Below, one piece after another: positions 1 through 14,490 of a stretch of DNA of 64,000 bases. The notes beneath the pieces are model-generated. The model worked only from the letters and a program-made list of their open reading frames with translations. It searched no databases and was not told the origin of the DNA. Source of the stretch: Heliocidaris erythrogramma (taxonomy: Eukaryota; Echinodermata; Echinoidea; Camarodonta; Echinometridae); assembly GCA_025617745.1 (NCBI GenBank), contig CM046853.1, positions 52,353,021-52,417,020 on the forward strand. Direction: 5' to 3'. The number at the start of each line of letters is the position of its first letter. Position 1 is the stretch's first letter. The position numbers were made by a program, and so were the translations under genes.

Positions 1-3000
1 ATGACCAGATGAACGATCGGAGGTAGCTCTTCCAAAACCTTTTTATCACAACTCTTCTAATTCATTGTCTGTCCTTTGGGAATGTATCTCAGTGGGATGG
101 TCTAGTGATAATGGAACACATATTAGACATGGAGTAGCAGCATCTCGAGACTCCTTCGTGGTTCGTTGGGGTCAATACTCTCAATCCTTGTAACCCTATG
201 CACTCACTCACACAACGGAAGAATAATGATATCGGCTGTTTTAATGACGTTGCAAGTTTACCACAAAAAACTGTTCACGTGTACTATGATATCACAAAAG
301 GTACATACCTTCTAAAACTATATAAGAAGAACAAAAAAAAAAGGAGTTATTCTTTAAGAATTCATATGGGTCCCTTTATTATTCGAGTATGCCTACATCA
401 ATTTAAAGAATTGCAATTGAAGCCTTTTATGGGGTGTATCACGAAGATCTAGAGTCCCCTATCATTTTGTGCCACATTATGAAAGAAGAAGTAATATATA
501 ACTTTCTTTACATTTTGTCATTTTGTACATGATCCTACTTCAATCAATACTATTATTCCCGTATTTCTTCTATAACTCTTGAAGACGAGACCAAACGTCA
601 TCAGTATAGGCTAATATTATCATCGTCATCGTCGTCACCTCTCTCGCCAATCTCTTTCCAGTGTGATTTTCATCTTTTCTTTTCTCCACAAATCCTTTCC
701 CAAACAAAATAAAATATTCAGGAAGGTATCCAGAAACGTATCCAGAAATCACAAAATGGGAGGGGGGCGGAATCTTCTCTAGACCATTATGTGTCGTAGG
801 CCCAGTGCAAGTTTTATCGATGTTTTCCCCAAGCCTCTAGAGGAGCGTACCGGCTTCATGTAACGCTTATACACCGGGAGCCATTTCAAACAATGTTCTC
901 GTTCAAATTATACAGAACCGTCACATTTTATAGATCAAATACCATTCTTTCTGGAGGGAGTGCATGGGCTCTTCGTTTTGTCAATGCTAATTCTTCCCAA
1001 CATCAAACATACACAATACCAAACATTCACGAACCAATACAATCTTCCTCGCCTATATATAAAAAGCTTTGTCACTTAGCCCAACATGGAACCATTCATT
1101 TCATTTCACCTCGTCAGACAACCGTACCCCTTGCTGAGGGGAAAGGAGTCCACCGAGTAATGAGTGGTACGCCACAAGTCAAAGGTTACAGTTCATACTC
1201 CGAGAATGAGACGATTTATCTCTTGAATGTTAGGATGGAATGCTCTATTTTCAATCATTCCTTTAAACCGCAATAGGTTTGGTAGAGAATGTCATGTTAC
1301 ATACAGGATTATTTGCTACCATATGGCTATATAGGACAACAGAGCCTTAAAGATAATCTTGAGTTGAAATTCATTGTAACAAAAATTAGCTAACATCATA
1401 ATATAATTATAGCAATGGTGATCATGTGTTCTTGTACATCATACTAGGTTCTTTTAAATCGTTGACAGAATCACATAATATTTGAATTTTAAAAACACAA
1501 ACGCGGATTGTATTGCCTACTGTATTCCCGACAGACTCGTTTTACACACTATTTTTCGTTTTACTTATTACTCAATAATTATTAATAACGTTCTTTCAAA
1601 TAATTATGTTTGTCAGGTAAGATAATTTACCAGTGACAGTATCGTTAAATTCGGCATGTATTTTTGTAATTTCTGGAACTTATGTTATCCCTAATTAGTT
1701 ATGCCTATGTTTCACAATTTAATTGCATGACATTCTAGAAATGAACATTCAGCTCCAAAGGTTTTCTACTCTCAAATACATCAATGACTCGGATAAATGT
1801 CACTTTTTCGTCGGTATCTTAGATAGTAGAAGAAACATATCAGGAAGAGATGACTCAACAATAAAGATTCTGAAGATGCTTATGAGACAGGATAGGCGGT
1901 ATTTCGTTTGTCCGAGTAAACATAAAAGTGTCCCCGCATATTAAATTAAATTAAAACAAAAATAATAACGTTAAAACGAAACTCTAAAGTGTGTGACTAA
2001 TATATCATGAAATAATTTAGTTGATACGTGCAAAAATGTGATCAACAACACTGAGCCCCATTCGCCAGAAACTACAAACTTTAGACCCTCTGTATATCAA
2101 CTTGTTTACAATATTACGCATCACATTCGATCGAAACATTCATGTATAGTAAATTGAGAGGCCTTTTCTCAGCTTGTGGGTCCGTTGCCTTGGCAACGAG
2201 AGCACTGAGTAACAACATGATGAATAAACACTGACGCCATGTACTTATACTTGCTACAGCTAGAAACCTCTTTTTTTAATACTGCTGCTTAATCAAGATG
2301 AAGTTGGGCACTGGATGGACGCAATACGGTTCTTGCACGTTACAAAGACAGAAACAGGCCATGCTTGTAGCGTTCACATTTCAATCGTATTATCACGACA
2401 AAGGATTTGATTGTATTATAATTATCACAGCATAACATGCAGAGATTAATCTATATTGAGGAGTGTCGTACGAAAATGTTGGAGACTACAGAAGCGAAAC
2501 ATCAAACAATATCAATCCATTTAACTAATCAAACTTAATCATTTTTATTGTTGTTTTGGTTTTGATTTCGGTACAAATTATCAAATGTTGCTGTAATGCT
2601 GAATTTACAGCCAAACACTGAAGGTTAGTAGTGCAGTTTGGATATCTGTAGTGAACTGAATTGTAAATGCCGGAGCACTGTACTTTTCCGTACTGGCCTA
2701 TATACCTATCTTCAGCAGAAAGTTATTTACACCATATTTACCAAATACAATACCCTGAATCCAGATTTGTTTTCGTAATCTAATCAGAGATATATATACC
2801 ATCCTTGTAATTCCAGTGACATCTGACATTGTCAGAATATTGAAATGATATATCATTTTTAATTATGTTAGACCTACACAGGACAAAATGCTACACTGGT
2901 CCCGCAGAAAGGCTACTAATCTACCAATTACTAAATCCCCAAACCAGATTTTTGTAAAATTATCAGTAATATACTGTACTTGTAATACTCAAGTGACATC

Positions 3001-6000
3001 TGCCAATATCAGAATACTGGAATAATTTATCATTTAAATTATGTTAGACCTGCACAGGAAATGACATGCTACACGGGTCGCGCAGTACAGGTTCACGGAG
3101 ATTATCCTCAAGTTCATGCAATAGTGAACTTTCCGCAGTTGGAAAAAATAAATACTTTCCAAGATTAACTACCACTTATTCAAAGATTTCGGAGGGGGGG
3201 GGGTGGTTAGTGGTTGGCAGTACTTATTTATAGGCAAACCTGATCGCAGTAAACAGAGCGTTGAAAAGTTACAGATGTTTGCTATTCTGAGCGTCCAAGA
3301 CGTCAACAGATATTGAAAAGGGGATTCAAAACTGAAAGTGCATGCGCGCCGAATTGAGTACCTAAAGACATAACTCCACCAAAGACTTTCTATGGCTTGC
3401 GAATGGCGTGCCGGCCACGATGGATTTGCTAACTGCGATATGATAATCTTAATAACTCACGACAGAACTATTCTTTTTCATTATCCAGGACGAGTACTGT
3501 GTCATCTCAAAAGAACCCTGGCTGATCTAAGTAGCATGACGTTGTACCTTATGAAGACATATTACAGATTTCACACAAACTAGGACTTGGAAGCCGCGTG
3601 TTCTCAGATATGCATGTAATGGCGTACCGCCCTTTCCATACCCTTCCTATGATATATATATATTATATACATCACGGCTTGTGTGTAATTTGAGTAATTA
3701 ACTTATTTTGATGCCAAACGATTTTACTTGATGGCATTTCGTCACAACCTGCAGTCATGGAAAAAAATTATTAGACCAAGATTGGTTACTGATAGTGTTA
3801 TTTTTGTGGTAAGAAGGAAATAAAATATCATAAAAGCAAGGTATAATTGCTGGAATTTGGTATTCATTCAATGAAATAAAAAGACAAATCATTTTTATAA
3901 TTCTGTATGCATATTATAGTACCCTGATTACAGAAACTTAGTCTAATCATTTTTTCCAGGGCTGTATATTCTTAATATGTATTTACCAGTGATTTAATCT
4001 TGACGGAAGTCCCAACACTCATTATTTTAACATAATGTGTGTCAGGGTTGTGACCAAGACCGAGATATTACAAAAAAAACCGAGACAGAGACTGGTACAT
4101 GATTGTATTCCATGATATTCAAAAAGCAGGTCTTTAGTTCTACTGAAAATAGATGGGGCATCGGTATCATTACGTTAACAGACACGTGTCGGAACTGAAC
4201 TTTGAAAGATAAACGCGATGACGAAAAAACAAATAATATGGGAACTGATACCATCATTATTGTTTATTTGAAGTACATGAATATGAAACCTCATAAAAAC
4301 CCATTTTAAATGTTATTCTTCTGCCAAAAATCATCATTGAGCAATCAAAATTACAACTATCATGAGCCCGATCATGAGTCATGACCTTCTGACACAACTC
4401 ACACATACAAGGGTTATGTATACTGTTCATCATGTCGTTGCAATAAAGATCTGATATCTTGCTTTTGATAATCACAAAACGGGAATTCGTGTGTGCGATT
4501 GGCGATGTTTGCCGTCAGATCTTCGGTCAATATTTGTATACTAAACAAGGAGCACAATTATGCAGACGACATAGATTAATGAATGACGTGTAGAGGAGCA
4601 CACAGAAGCTGGACAGGTATACAATAATGAGATAAATCGAACTGCTGCTTATAAAAGTGGTAGGGGACAGAAATCCCACCTATTCGTGTTTGTCAAAATT
4701 AACAATGCTTTCAGATATATGTACGATCATTCAGATCAGCATGTTGGTTTAGTTTCGTTTGAAACTTTCTATTTTAGCACGATCATGAGTTTCGTATGTA
4801 ATGTATTCTGATACATTCATCCTGACTTTGCTTTTCAGCTATAGAGCTTAGACACAAATTGAAAGATAAATGTACAAAACAAAAATTTCGACAAATTGAA
4901 TCACTGTTATAATAATCATGAAGAAACCAGTTATTAGAACATTATCCTCAGCTTTAAAGCTAGGAAATTACTACTGTAACGAATTTATTTCTATTATTTC
5001 TTGACCTTTGAAATGTTCTGGAGAACGAGAAAAAAAAGTGGGTTGCATATTAGTTGCAGCTGCATGAAATATTCCTTATAGAACACTGCAATTCCACATA
5101 ATATTTCCCAGCTAATCCTAATAGGATTTTGTGAAAATACTCACATACTTATATTTCCTCTTGTCTAACATAATACAGTACACAAGGACGATTTCTCATT
5201 GTCTCAATCTGAATTGTCCTTGATGACCAAACAGAAATCTTTTAAATTTGAGGGCAAACAAATTGAAAATAAACCGTTTTTTTTTTTAAAGTTACGTGCT
5301 TGACAGAAGTTCGTTTCCCTTGGAAAACATGGCGGGTATTAAATTCTAATTTGTTGTAGTATACCAAAAGATTGCCACCAGAGGCTAAATACAAGATTTT
5401 TTTTCTCTTTTTTCACTTTTGGTGAGACGACAGCATCTCAGTTTTGTGCAGTAGGTCAGACAGAGTTATAACATAACAATCATATTCTCGTTCTGTTATT
5501 TAAAATGCGTGTTGCTTACTAACTACTTCAATCGTGGATTTGCTTTATACGCCTCTGCGCACTGAAATCCATTAACCCTGTCAGATTACGTATTTAAACT
5601 GTTAACATGCTGGAGAATATTTTATTTCTGATACCTAACTTATTCAAAGCGGCAATTGCCTTTTCACAATTTTCTTACAATATTGGAGAAATAAATGCTT
5701 GGTTTGTATTAAGTTAAACAAATCTTACAAAGTGGAAAATGTATCTTTTGTTAAAGAGTTCAGTATGTCAAACATTCTTTTAGGATAAATATCTGTATTT
5801 CCATGTCGATTCGGAAATCTGAACAGTTCAACAAAAAAGAAACACGAATTTTACCATAATTATCTATATCATAATATTACCAAACATTTCGAATAAAAGC
5901 TTCTAAAATGTCCATTCGGACTTTAAGATCAGACGGCGAGCGGACTGGAATATCTATAAGTGAATAATTCGGTCAGAAATTGGAATGATCAAACTAAATA

Positions 6001-8539
6001 TGAATAATCCTGTGCGTTCCATTTACAAACCAAACAAATTCCATGTCAAAAGAAAACTCTGATCGAAATATCTAAAATCCAATTTGTCGAGAGCGCACAT
6101 CTATATTTGAAATGAAAAGAAACTTGATTTCATATTTCGTGATTTATTTACAGAAACGATTTTGACCTCGCTACGATAGACGGATTTGTTAAACAAGCCA
6201 CGGAAATAATTTCTGCCATCTTGATTTATGACCAATGCACTTTCTCGTGCCGCCATCGGATGAGGGCATGTAAAATGCCGGAGGACCAAAGGAAGTAAAG
6301 GGAGAGGTCTCAGAGGAGTCCTTATTTACCCCCATCCGGTCCCATTCCCATTTGGTCTTGTCCCTCCTTTTGATCTTGATCGTGTTTGTCAAATCCAGGT
6401 CTCTCTGACCATTATCACATCCAGGGACTTTTAATTCAGGAGCCAAGACCCACGGTGCCGTTTTATGGGGACAAATTGATTTCTTTTCAAATCTCGTATA
6501 TTCAGCACCGTGTCTGGGTGTTAAGATATTGTTAGTAATAAAATATTCTAGGAAAATACCAGTCCGTTCTCTTAAAGTGGCATTAAACTTGTAAAACCTG
6601 AACAGCGCCATCTTACAGAGACTGCTAAATTAAGATTATAATTTGAATATTAATTGCATTTTATTTTGAATTTTGAAAACAGCTTGTTTGGATAAAAGGC
6701 AGATTTCATATTTCAAACTATTATTTTTGACTTTGCATAATGTGGAAAATTGCCAACAGGTACATTCTAAGCTTCTACAAACTAGAATGAGACATGATGG
6801 GAAAAAGGCACAGACACTTTTCAAATCCTGTTAAAAGATGGTGCTATTTGGGAGCTTCAGTTTACTGTCACTTTAAAGCAGATCCCCAAAGTTTCATAAA
6901 CTAGTCAGAAGGGTGTTATAATTTTCAACAAAGTTGTATGATTTTTTTTCCACCTTGACTTTACCGCTGGTATTTTTGATAATGCTGATTTACAATGACT
7001 AATATTTGTAATGATCAAGAGTATAGTGTGGATGGGACAGGTTAATTTATAAATGTACTGGATATGATAATCTAAGATAATGATTATGAAGTACGTCAAG
7101 CAATGGCATTTTTTTACACCCGACGGAGAACAAAACAGAGACCCGTCGATATCAAAATCGACGCAATTTGCTCTCTCAACTGGCTCCACAAGACATTACG
7201 AGAAACTAAAAATGATAACAATACTTGTTTTAATAAAATAGACTCATTTTTAAGGGATCTTACAATAACAAAATACTTACTTTTTATGATAATGGAATTT
7301 CTTTTATAATTCTCTTTTAGTCCTTTTCATTTTCTCCTCCTCGTCGAAACTGAAAGCTAGCATTCAAGGTTTACCAATAAACGAATGTCATAAGATTCTT
7401 AGAAAGCTCATATCGAACAATATTCAAGTATCTATTCAATAAGTGATAGGTACAATCGAAAAGTAGAAAATTATTGATGATGCATTTTGCCTTTAACACA
7501 ACACAACCAAAAACATAATCAAGAGAAAATACTATACCGGTACATGAACTTGCTGACCTGAACTGCGAATCTATTCTTTTTCTTCATTTCAATTTCTATT
7601 TTGTTTTGCTACCGTAACTCTAAACTAAAACCAAATGGAATCTCGTAAACATATTATTATCATGAGCTTGTTTCAATCTGCCATATCAAGATCATTTTCT
7701 ACTTTCATCGTTTGTGAGTTAATGACACCATACTGGGAGGTAGCGGTAGGCGCACCTGGTGGTCCCAAGTTCGAAGCGATCCCGACCAATCTTAAACAAT
7801 GAAAATAATATTCGTGTGCCTTTGGGCAAGAATGGGATATATACGATGGGTTTTGTAAACAGCAGGGTGATCGATTTGATTGACAAGTGTGTGTCCAGGA
7901 TAAAGGCAGATCCGGGATATATAGTAGAAAGGGGTACAATGGAAAATCACAAGGAAAATACATGTAGTAGTGTTCGGAATTTGGGGTGCCATTTTACCCT
8001 TTTATTTTTAGGTCGATAATCTTAAGAAAAAAAAACTGGGGCATATTTTACGGGTTGTGCCACATGGGTTTCAAAGGGGAGGGGGCACGACCTGGTGATG
8101 CCCCCGCCCCAAATCTCCAGTTGCAATGGAATGGAAGACAGGGCGGGAGGGGGTTCAAATATTGATGAGGGATACTTTGGATTGGGTAATTTTGGGGCGA
8201 GATTATTAGGCATGGCACTGGATGGTTGGTGTCCATGCATATCACCTGTGTTTAAATGATTTTTTTTTTCATTATTATTTCATTTGATGTCAATGGGCTA
8301 GAGCCGCGAAGTAATAACTAGAAATGTGCATTCCTCGTGCCGCGCAATGCGAAATGTATCCCCCGGCGCTGGCAGCGATTTGAAGGAGAGACAAAGACCC
8401 TCCCCCATCCCCTCCCCAAACAAAAGGATGGTGTAGAAATTGCCGCCAGTGGCCCGGAATATTGTCAACACCAGGAGCAGCATTACCAAAACGATTTGTG
8501 TAGATTAGAGTATAATGCATTTTTATAGAAAATTCGAAA
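1..8539. other. Intergenic or intronic AT-rich DNA, no gene recognised
   Basis: Scattered short open frames here have no recognisable family features, no coherent splice sites and no coding bias. The longest are near 893-1276 (plus) and 6189-6611 (minus). A G-run lies at 3195-3203. I see no RNA gene. Confidence 0.5.
2752..3091. repeat. Imperfect tandem duplication (two copies, about 182-bp period)
   Basis: 2752-2911 and 2936-3091 share the same order of landmarks: AAnCCAGATTTnTGT, 'CAGTGACATCTG'-like, ATATCATTT, AATTATGTTAGACCT and a CACAGGA...GCTACACnGGTC ending in CGCAG. Divergence is moderate, so the duplication is not recent. Confidence 0.6.
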
Positions 8540-9654
8540 GAAATATGACCTCAGAGCACACATAAGACATCCACTAAAATATGACCTTTGATCCTATGAA
8601 AGACGGAACACTAGAGGCAGCATCACCAAAAACTGTAGAGGTGTAATCTATAATGGACCTACATACAAAATTTGAATGAAATCCGTCAAGAAATGCAGAA
8701 GTAAGAGTGCACAAAAGGGACAAATGAGCTTTGACCCTATAAAGGACGGAACAATGAGGGCAGCATCACCAAACAGTAAAGATGTGTAGATTATACCAAG
8801 ATACATCTCCATACAAAATTTGAAAGAAATCCATCAAGAAATGTGGCCTGCAGAGTGAACTCACGCCATCCCTTGAAGTATGACCTTTGACCCTATAAAA
8901 GATGGGACACTGGTGGCAGCATCACCAAAAACTACAGGTTTTTAGATTACACCAAGGGACACCTTCATGCAAAATTTGAACGAAATCCGTCAAGAAATGC
9001 AGAAGTAAGAGTGCAAGAAATGGAAAAATGACCTTTGACCCTATAAAGGACGGAACAATGAGGGCAGCATCACGAAAAATTAAACATGTGTAGATTATAC
9101 CAAGATACATCTCCATACAAAATTTGAACAAAATCCATTGAGAAATGTGGCCTGCAGAGTGCACTCACATGTCCTGAAGTATGACCTTTGACCCTATAAA
9201 AGACGGGACACTGGTGGCAGCATCACCAAACACTATAGGTTTTTAAATTACACCAAGAGACACCTTCATGTAAAATTTGAACAAAATCCGTTGAGAAATG
9301 TGACCGCCAGAGCGCACACAAGAGTACACACAAGACATCTATCAAAATATGACCTTTGACCCTATAAAAGACGGAACACTGGGGGCAGCATCACCAAAAT
9401 CTATAGGGTTCCAGATTTTACCAAGAGACACCTTCATACAAAATTTGAACAAAATCCGTTGAGAAATGTGACCGCTAGAGCGCACACAAACTTTCCCCAA
9501 AAATATGGCCTTTTACCCTATAAAAGACGGAACACTGGGGGCAGCATCACCAGAAACTATAGGGGTCCAGATTTTACCAAGATACACGTCCATAGGAAGT
9601 CTGAAAGAAATTCGTCGAGAAATGTGACCGCTAGAGCGCACACAAGAATGTGAC

Positions 9655-9685
<31 letters not shown>

Positions 9686-9690
9686 AACGC
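8540..9690. repeat. Tandem array, about 150-170 bp period, with DR1-like and TATA-like motifs, ending in a CGG trinucleotide run
   Basis: About seven diverged units share TGACCTTTGACCCTATAAAA, then GACGGAACACTG, GGCAGCATCACCAAA, an ATTACACCAAGA-type segment, CAAAATTTGAA and GAAATCCGT. Clear unit starts are near 8584, 8729, 8881, 9030, 9181, 9350 and 9507. TGACCTTTGACCC read on the minus strand is two AGGTCA-type half-sites with one spacer. The array ends at a CGG/GCG run (about 9654-9684) followed by GCTGCTGAATCC. No coding frame continues through it. Probably a transposon-derived tandem repeat. Confidence 0.8.
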
Positions 9691-10059
9691 TGCTGAATCC
9701 AAAGTATCCTCCGGCATACTGCCGGGGGATACAACTAAAAAGGGCCAGATTTCGTATATCGAAGCAATAACGGATAAATAATGTAATTTTTGAAAATATT
9801 CTTCAATTTGTCGGTTGCATTTCAAGATGATAAAAACAATGCATCGCTTTTGATTCAGTGTTTAAAAAACCGCATATTCAAGGTTGCAAAATGCGTACCG
9901 ACATACCGACAGGCTCTTTTAAAACTTAAGTTATGCTGCATGTAGCATTGAGTAATGGATAAAATGAGGATGTAAATCCATGAACAGAGCATGTCCTGTA
10001 TACAAGGAATCTTGCCTGGTGATTCAAATTGCATTAGAGGACAACCGAGGTCCTCAGAG

Positions 10060-10690
10060 AGGTTGCTATGGTTACATATGCGAGCGTGCCTTGGGACACA
10101 GCGGTACACCCATTATGTCATGGCGTTTTAAACTTTCCCTTCTAAGGAATATGTAAACGTGAACGATAAAGACGACATAAAGGTAAAATCTACTGGATTT
10201 GGTCATTTCAAAACTTATTCTGCACTTCATTCTATAAACTTACAGCGCAACTATTCCTATGGAAATATGTTTTTACAGAAAGTTTCTCTTGCTATGGTTA
10301 CATCTGCAAGCTTGCCTTGGGACACAGCGGTTCATCCATTATGTCATGGCGTTTTGAACTTTCCCTTCAACGGAATATGTAAACATGAACGATAAAGACA
10401 ACATAAATGTAAAATCTACGCGATATGGTCATTTCATAACCTATTCAGCACTTCATCCTATAAACTTACAGCACAACTTTACCTTTGAAAATATGTTTTA
10501 CAGCAAGTTTATGTTGGTATGGTTACATCTGCACACGTGCCTTGGGACACAGCAGTGCATCCATTACGTCATGGCGTTTTAAACTTTCCCTTCCACGGAA
10601 TATATGACGATAACGACGACATTGTATAATACACATGATTCTGTACTTTCAAAACTTATTCAGCACTTCATTCTTTAAGCACAGGCAGAT
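10060..10690. repeat. 226-bp tandem repeat, about 2.7 copies
   Basis: Copies begin near 10084, 10310 and 10536 with GTGCCTTGGGACACAGCGGT-like sequence. Each contains CATTATGTCATGGCGTTTT, ACTTTCCCTTC, a GGAATAT...GATAA segment and CAGCACTTCATnCTATAAAC. Units are about 85-90% similar by eye. The three short open frames inside are frame coincidences shared by the repeats. Confidence 0.8.
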
Positions 10691-10699
10691 ATCATGTCT

Positions 10700-12062
10700 T
10701 TTGAAAGTTTTTTGGGATAGTTCATGACATAATAAAAGGGTTGTGCCTATAATGCTTTGCCCATGCACAGTAGAAAAAATGACAGGAGTATAATATAAAA
10801 AAATCTTGACTCCTGTACTATTTTTTTACATTAATAAACGTTGGTATAGCAAATAACAATGAAAGTGATAAATAATATATAGCTTATAAACGAATGACAT
10901 TGCGTATCATGACTTTACGGGACCCATATCTTGTATATCTTGACATATACAATATTACAAGCGAAATGAATCAAACCATTTCAAGTACTGACTTTGGAAC
11001 TAATTGATTCCAATAATTTAAGACCTTCATGCACAGGGGTCGTTATAGTATACTTTAACAATAGCTCAATATCCAACAAGTATCACATAGTCTCGAATCA
11101 CGTCAAATAAAACTCGGTAAATCTTGTGTAACATGGAACAAAACCCACAAAACTTGGTTTTTGGCGAAGTGCAAACTACGATAATGTTTACTTACACTAG
11201 AAGCAAGTGAAAGACTACACCACCAAGCAATGTATTTAGGCTTCGGGGAAATCGTGAACTAGTTCTCCGATCTATTAAAAAGAATATCACCATTTTTTAT
11301 TCATTTTCCCCCACATTATAGCTTCGGGGAGAAAAACCTACTTATGAGTAATTCAATTTGATGCTTCACGTTAGGGAAGAGAAATTTATGGAGTAAAATT
11401 TTCGTCGATGAAAAGTATGCCAACGTGCAGGAATTTTGATACCAATTCTATACTTTACCTACAAACATAACTTTTAGCAATTCCAAGTCAATTCGCATTT
11501 TGCCTTATTTAATAAATTGAAGAGTTATTTTGAGAGGAAAAGGGGGCTGCGTAAACTGCATCACTGCGTTAATTACGTACGAATATATACGAATAAGAAG
11601 GAATATTATGCTCCAAAACCATTTGAACTATATCTCAAAGAAAATGAATTAAATGTTCATCCAAATTTACAACATCACCTTTAATTTTATGTTTAAAAGC
11701 AAACCATCGATCGTGGTGATGTGACACAAATTATGACACCCCTCCCCCCAAAAAAATAAAAAATAAAAAAGGTCGCTTGAGTGGCGTTACGAGTAAAGAT
11801 CCTTTCCATATTATTAATAACATTCCGCTGCTTAATTCTCCAGTATTCTTCAGTTCTTAGAACATAGATAAAAGAAATTTTGACTTACGTATAATCTTCT
11901 AGACTGGCAGGATACCAACCAAATTCCAACCCACTCCTTCGAAAACTCAGGCACAAACTGAAAGTCGTTACTGTCCCGCAACGCTGACAATATTGCACCC
12001 AGTCGAGCAAACAATAATGAGCAACCCGAACAATGTTTGTGAATATTGAACAAACATAAATA
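10700..12062. other. AT-rich non-coding stretch
   Basis: I see no gene, RNA or clear mobile element here, only short A- and C-runs near 11742-11765. Confidence 0.4.
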
Positions 12063-12096
12063 ATTGCCTCTTTGTTATTACGCCCTTCTATTTTTC

Positions 12097-12322
12097 TGCT
12101 CTCTCTCTCTCACTCTCTCTCTCTCACACACACACACAAGACACACACACTCTCTCTTTCTCTCTCTCAATCACGTTCTCTATCTTCTCTGCCCATCTCT
12201 TTTTTCATATTGTGTGAGGCACATCAATACTCCCTTTCTGTCTGTACTTTATCTATCTTGTTCTCCCTCCCTCTCTCTTATTCTTTCTCTCTTTCTATCT
12301 CTCTCTATCGTACCCTTCTCCC

Positions 12323-12358
<36 letters not shown>
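12097..12358. repeat. CT-rich microsatellite tract with CA and poly-C blocks
   Basis: Long (CT)n runs are interrupted by a (CA)n block (12125-12150) and a C-run (12320-12333). The Ser/Leu-rich open frames across it are low-complexity translations. Confidence 0.95.
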
Positions 12359-12429
12359 AGATTCGACCAATAGAAAGACAGCATTCTCTTCCCATCGGGA
12401 AATTAGTCTTTTCGGTTTTCGATTATGAT

Positions 12430-14347
12430 GTTCATGAAAACTGACAAATTTTAGAGATTAACGAGGAACCAGGTTTTCCTGCATGTACCATAAGATAGCT
12501 CTTTATAATAAAATGTCTACATGATACCTCCTGGGGAGGTTTAACATGGTGAAGAGGAGTACAGTATATAGACAACTGTGCGCAGATGGATAGTTTACTA
12601 AAATATTGTAGAAAGGAAACGATAGGTACGGAATGGGATTCAAAAAATCATTGGGGGAGACTATTAAGTAGAAATAGAAAGCGCATCATAAAGTTACTAT
12701 AGTAAAAATAACTGTAAAACTACATGTTTTGGGCCCCTTGAAATTACAAGTTATTGCCGTTATTTCAATTTTACAGTCCTTTTCCTGTAAAACAACAGCA
12801 AGTTTGTTGGTTTACCGGAAATCAGGATACATTTACAATCCCCCGACATAAACCACTGTTTAAATAAAACATTTTCTCATGTTTAAACCGCGGTCTATAC
12901 ACTGTGGAAAAACGGGCATTCCCGGCATCCTGACTGCCAGGAATGTCCCGTGAAAAAACGGCAATTGTTTTTTTTTACAGTGTAATGTACTTATAACTTA
13001 TTAAATAATAAAATAGTAATAAAGACACTGCTGCACTAATCAACAGGCTTAAATGATACATCCATCATGAACATACACTGTCAAAACAATTTTGGTAAAT
13101 ATTATGTGTCCAACCAACTTTGGGGGCAAGTTTGTGCCCAACTTGAGCAATGCTTTGTCCAAACACTGTTGACCAAAAGTTGGTGGGACAAACTTTTACC
13201 CAACACTTTTGTTTGCAGTGTAGGCGCTGTTGTCTGACCTCATCCTCGGCACTATTCGCAAATGTTGAAGAAATTAAACTATAGGCCTACACATAATACA
13301 ATCGCGGATGCACCCCAATCCTTGAGTGGCAAGATTAAAAACATAATAAAAAATAAAAAAATTAATGCACGAAGAAGGGAAATATAAATGATCTAAAGAA
13401 CCCCGCCTGCATGAGGTGTTGTTTGTTAACCCTCAATTGATAGAAATAGAATTAATGAAATTTGTTGTCAGTCGGGAAGGTGACTCTTATTATCGAATCT
13501 CCCCCATCCCCCTTAATGCGTATCCCATTCTTCTTACACCAAAGAAAGCATCCTCCAAGACCCTTCTCTACACACCTATGTCGTCACTTGGGACCAGGGT
13601 CTTGTCCCCGCTTTCTCGAAAGAAGGACCGAAAGTGTAACGCCATGCATTACCCTCCATGACGAATGTTCTCGTATTAATAAGAATCAACAGAAGGAATT
13701 TCTTTGTTGAAACCAAATTCTAAAATTCTTTGCTTGATGGCCTACATTTTTGCATCTTGTGGCTTTTTCCCCTTTCAAAAAAAAAAATGACTGTGCTGGT
13801 GTTATGCAGGAGCACGCGAAAGCTCAGACCGACATTCTGCTTTGCGGTTGTATTTTGTGTTTTGATAGTTCTCTCCTTTCACCACCTTACTATGTTTCAT
13901 TTTTTATATTTTCAAGACTAGAAGAGAGAAAGAAACAAAGACAATAACAACAATACGTTCACTTGCTCGCTACGAATGAGTGTTGCTCAAGATTCTTACT
14001 TTCTTTCCAAAGCTAAGCACAGTGGCGAAGATGTGATATGCAATTTTATTCACGGGGGGGGGGGGGGGGGGGCTATTGTTATTCCCCCCCCCCCCCGATG
14101 AAAAGAATTTCCTGCATATTTCCGCCAGGGCATATTTATGACTTGAAGTTAATGTGGAACTTACTAAGGCTATATCAGGAATAGCATTGTATTTCGTATT
14201 TCGCTTTGACTCAGTAAAGGAACATGTTGCTTGTTTGTTATTTTTTTTAAGGTAAATACAACAGGGAAAAGGCTGAGAATATAGGAAACAGGCAAAAAGG
14301 AAAGAAAAATCCGATGCACCCCCACCCCCCCCCCCCCCCGAATATTT

Positions 14348-14386
<39 letters not shown>

Positions 14387-14490
14387 TTCCGGTCAGCCCT
14401 CCTAGCAAACTCCCTCAGTACGGGGCGCGGTAGGAACAATTTCTTTTCCCCGATGTGTTTTCCCCTTTCTGTTCTCCGATAATGTTATTC
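12430..14490. other. Non-coding region with MITE-like repeats and a G-run/C-run hairpin
   Basis: Around 12900-12982 and 13077-13223 are short segments bounded by ACACTG and CAGTGT inverted ends, which look like MITEs. At 14054-14097 a run of about 18 G is followed 11 bases later by about 14 C, able to form a hairpin. A second C-run lies at 14322-14339 and a (GT)n microsatellite at 14352-14385. No gene seen. Confidence 0.5.
14352..14385. repeat. (GT)n microsatellite
   Basis: About 17 uninterrupted GT dinucleotides lie next to a poly-T and a C-run. Confidence 0.98.

Noticed and set aside
893-1276. 127-codon plus-strand open frame
   Set aside because: No family features or splice context; its length is within chance for this much sequence, although local GC is slightly raised.
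6189-6611. 140-codon minus-strand open frame
   Set aside because: It has a mixed composition with no known motif and overlaps another frame; possibly a repeat remnant, not supportable as a gene.
12064-12428. Ser/Leu-rich open frames
   Set aside because: They are translations of the CT microsatellite.
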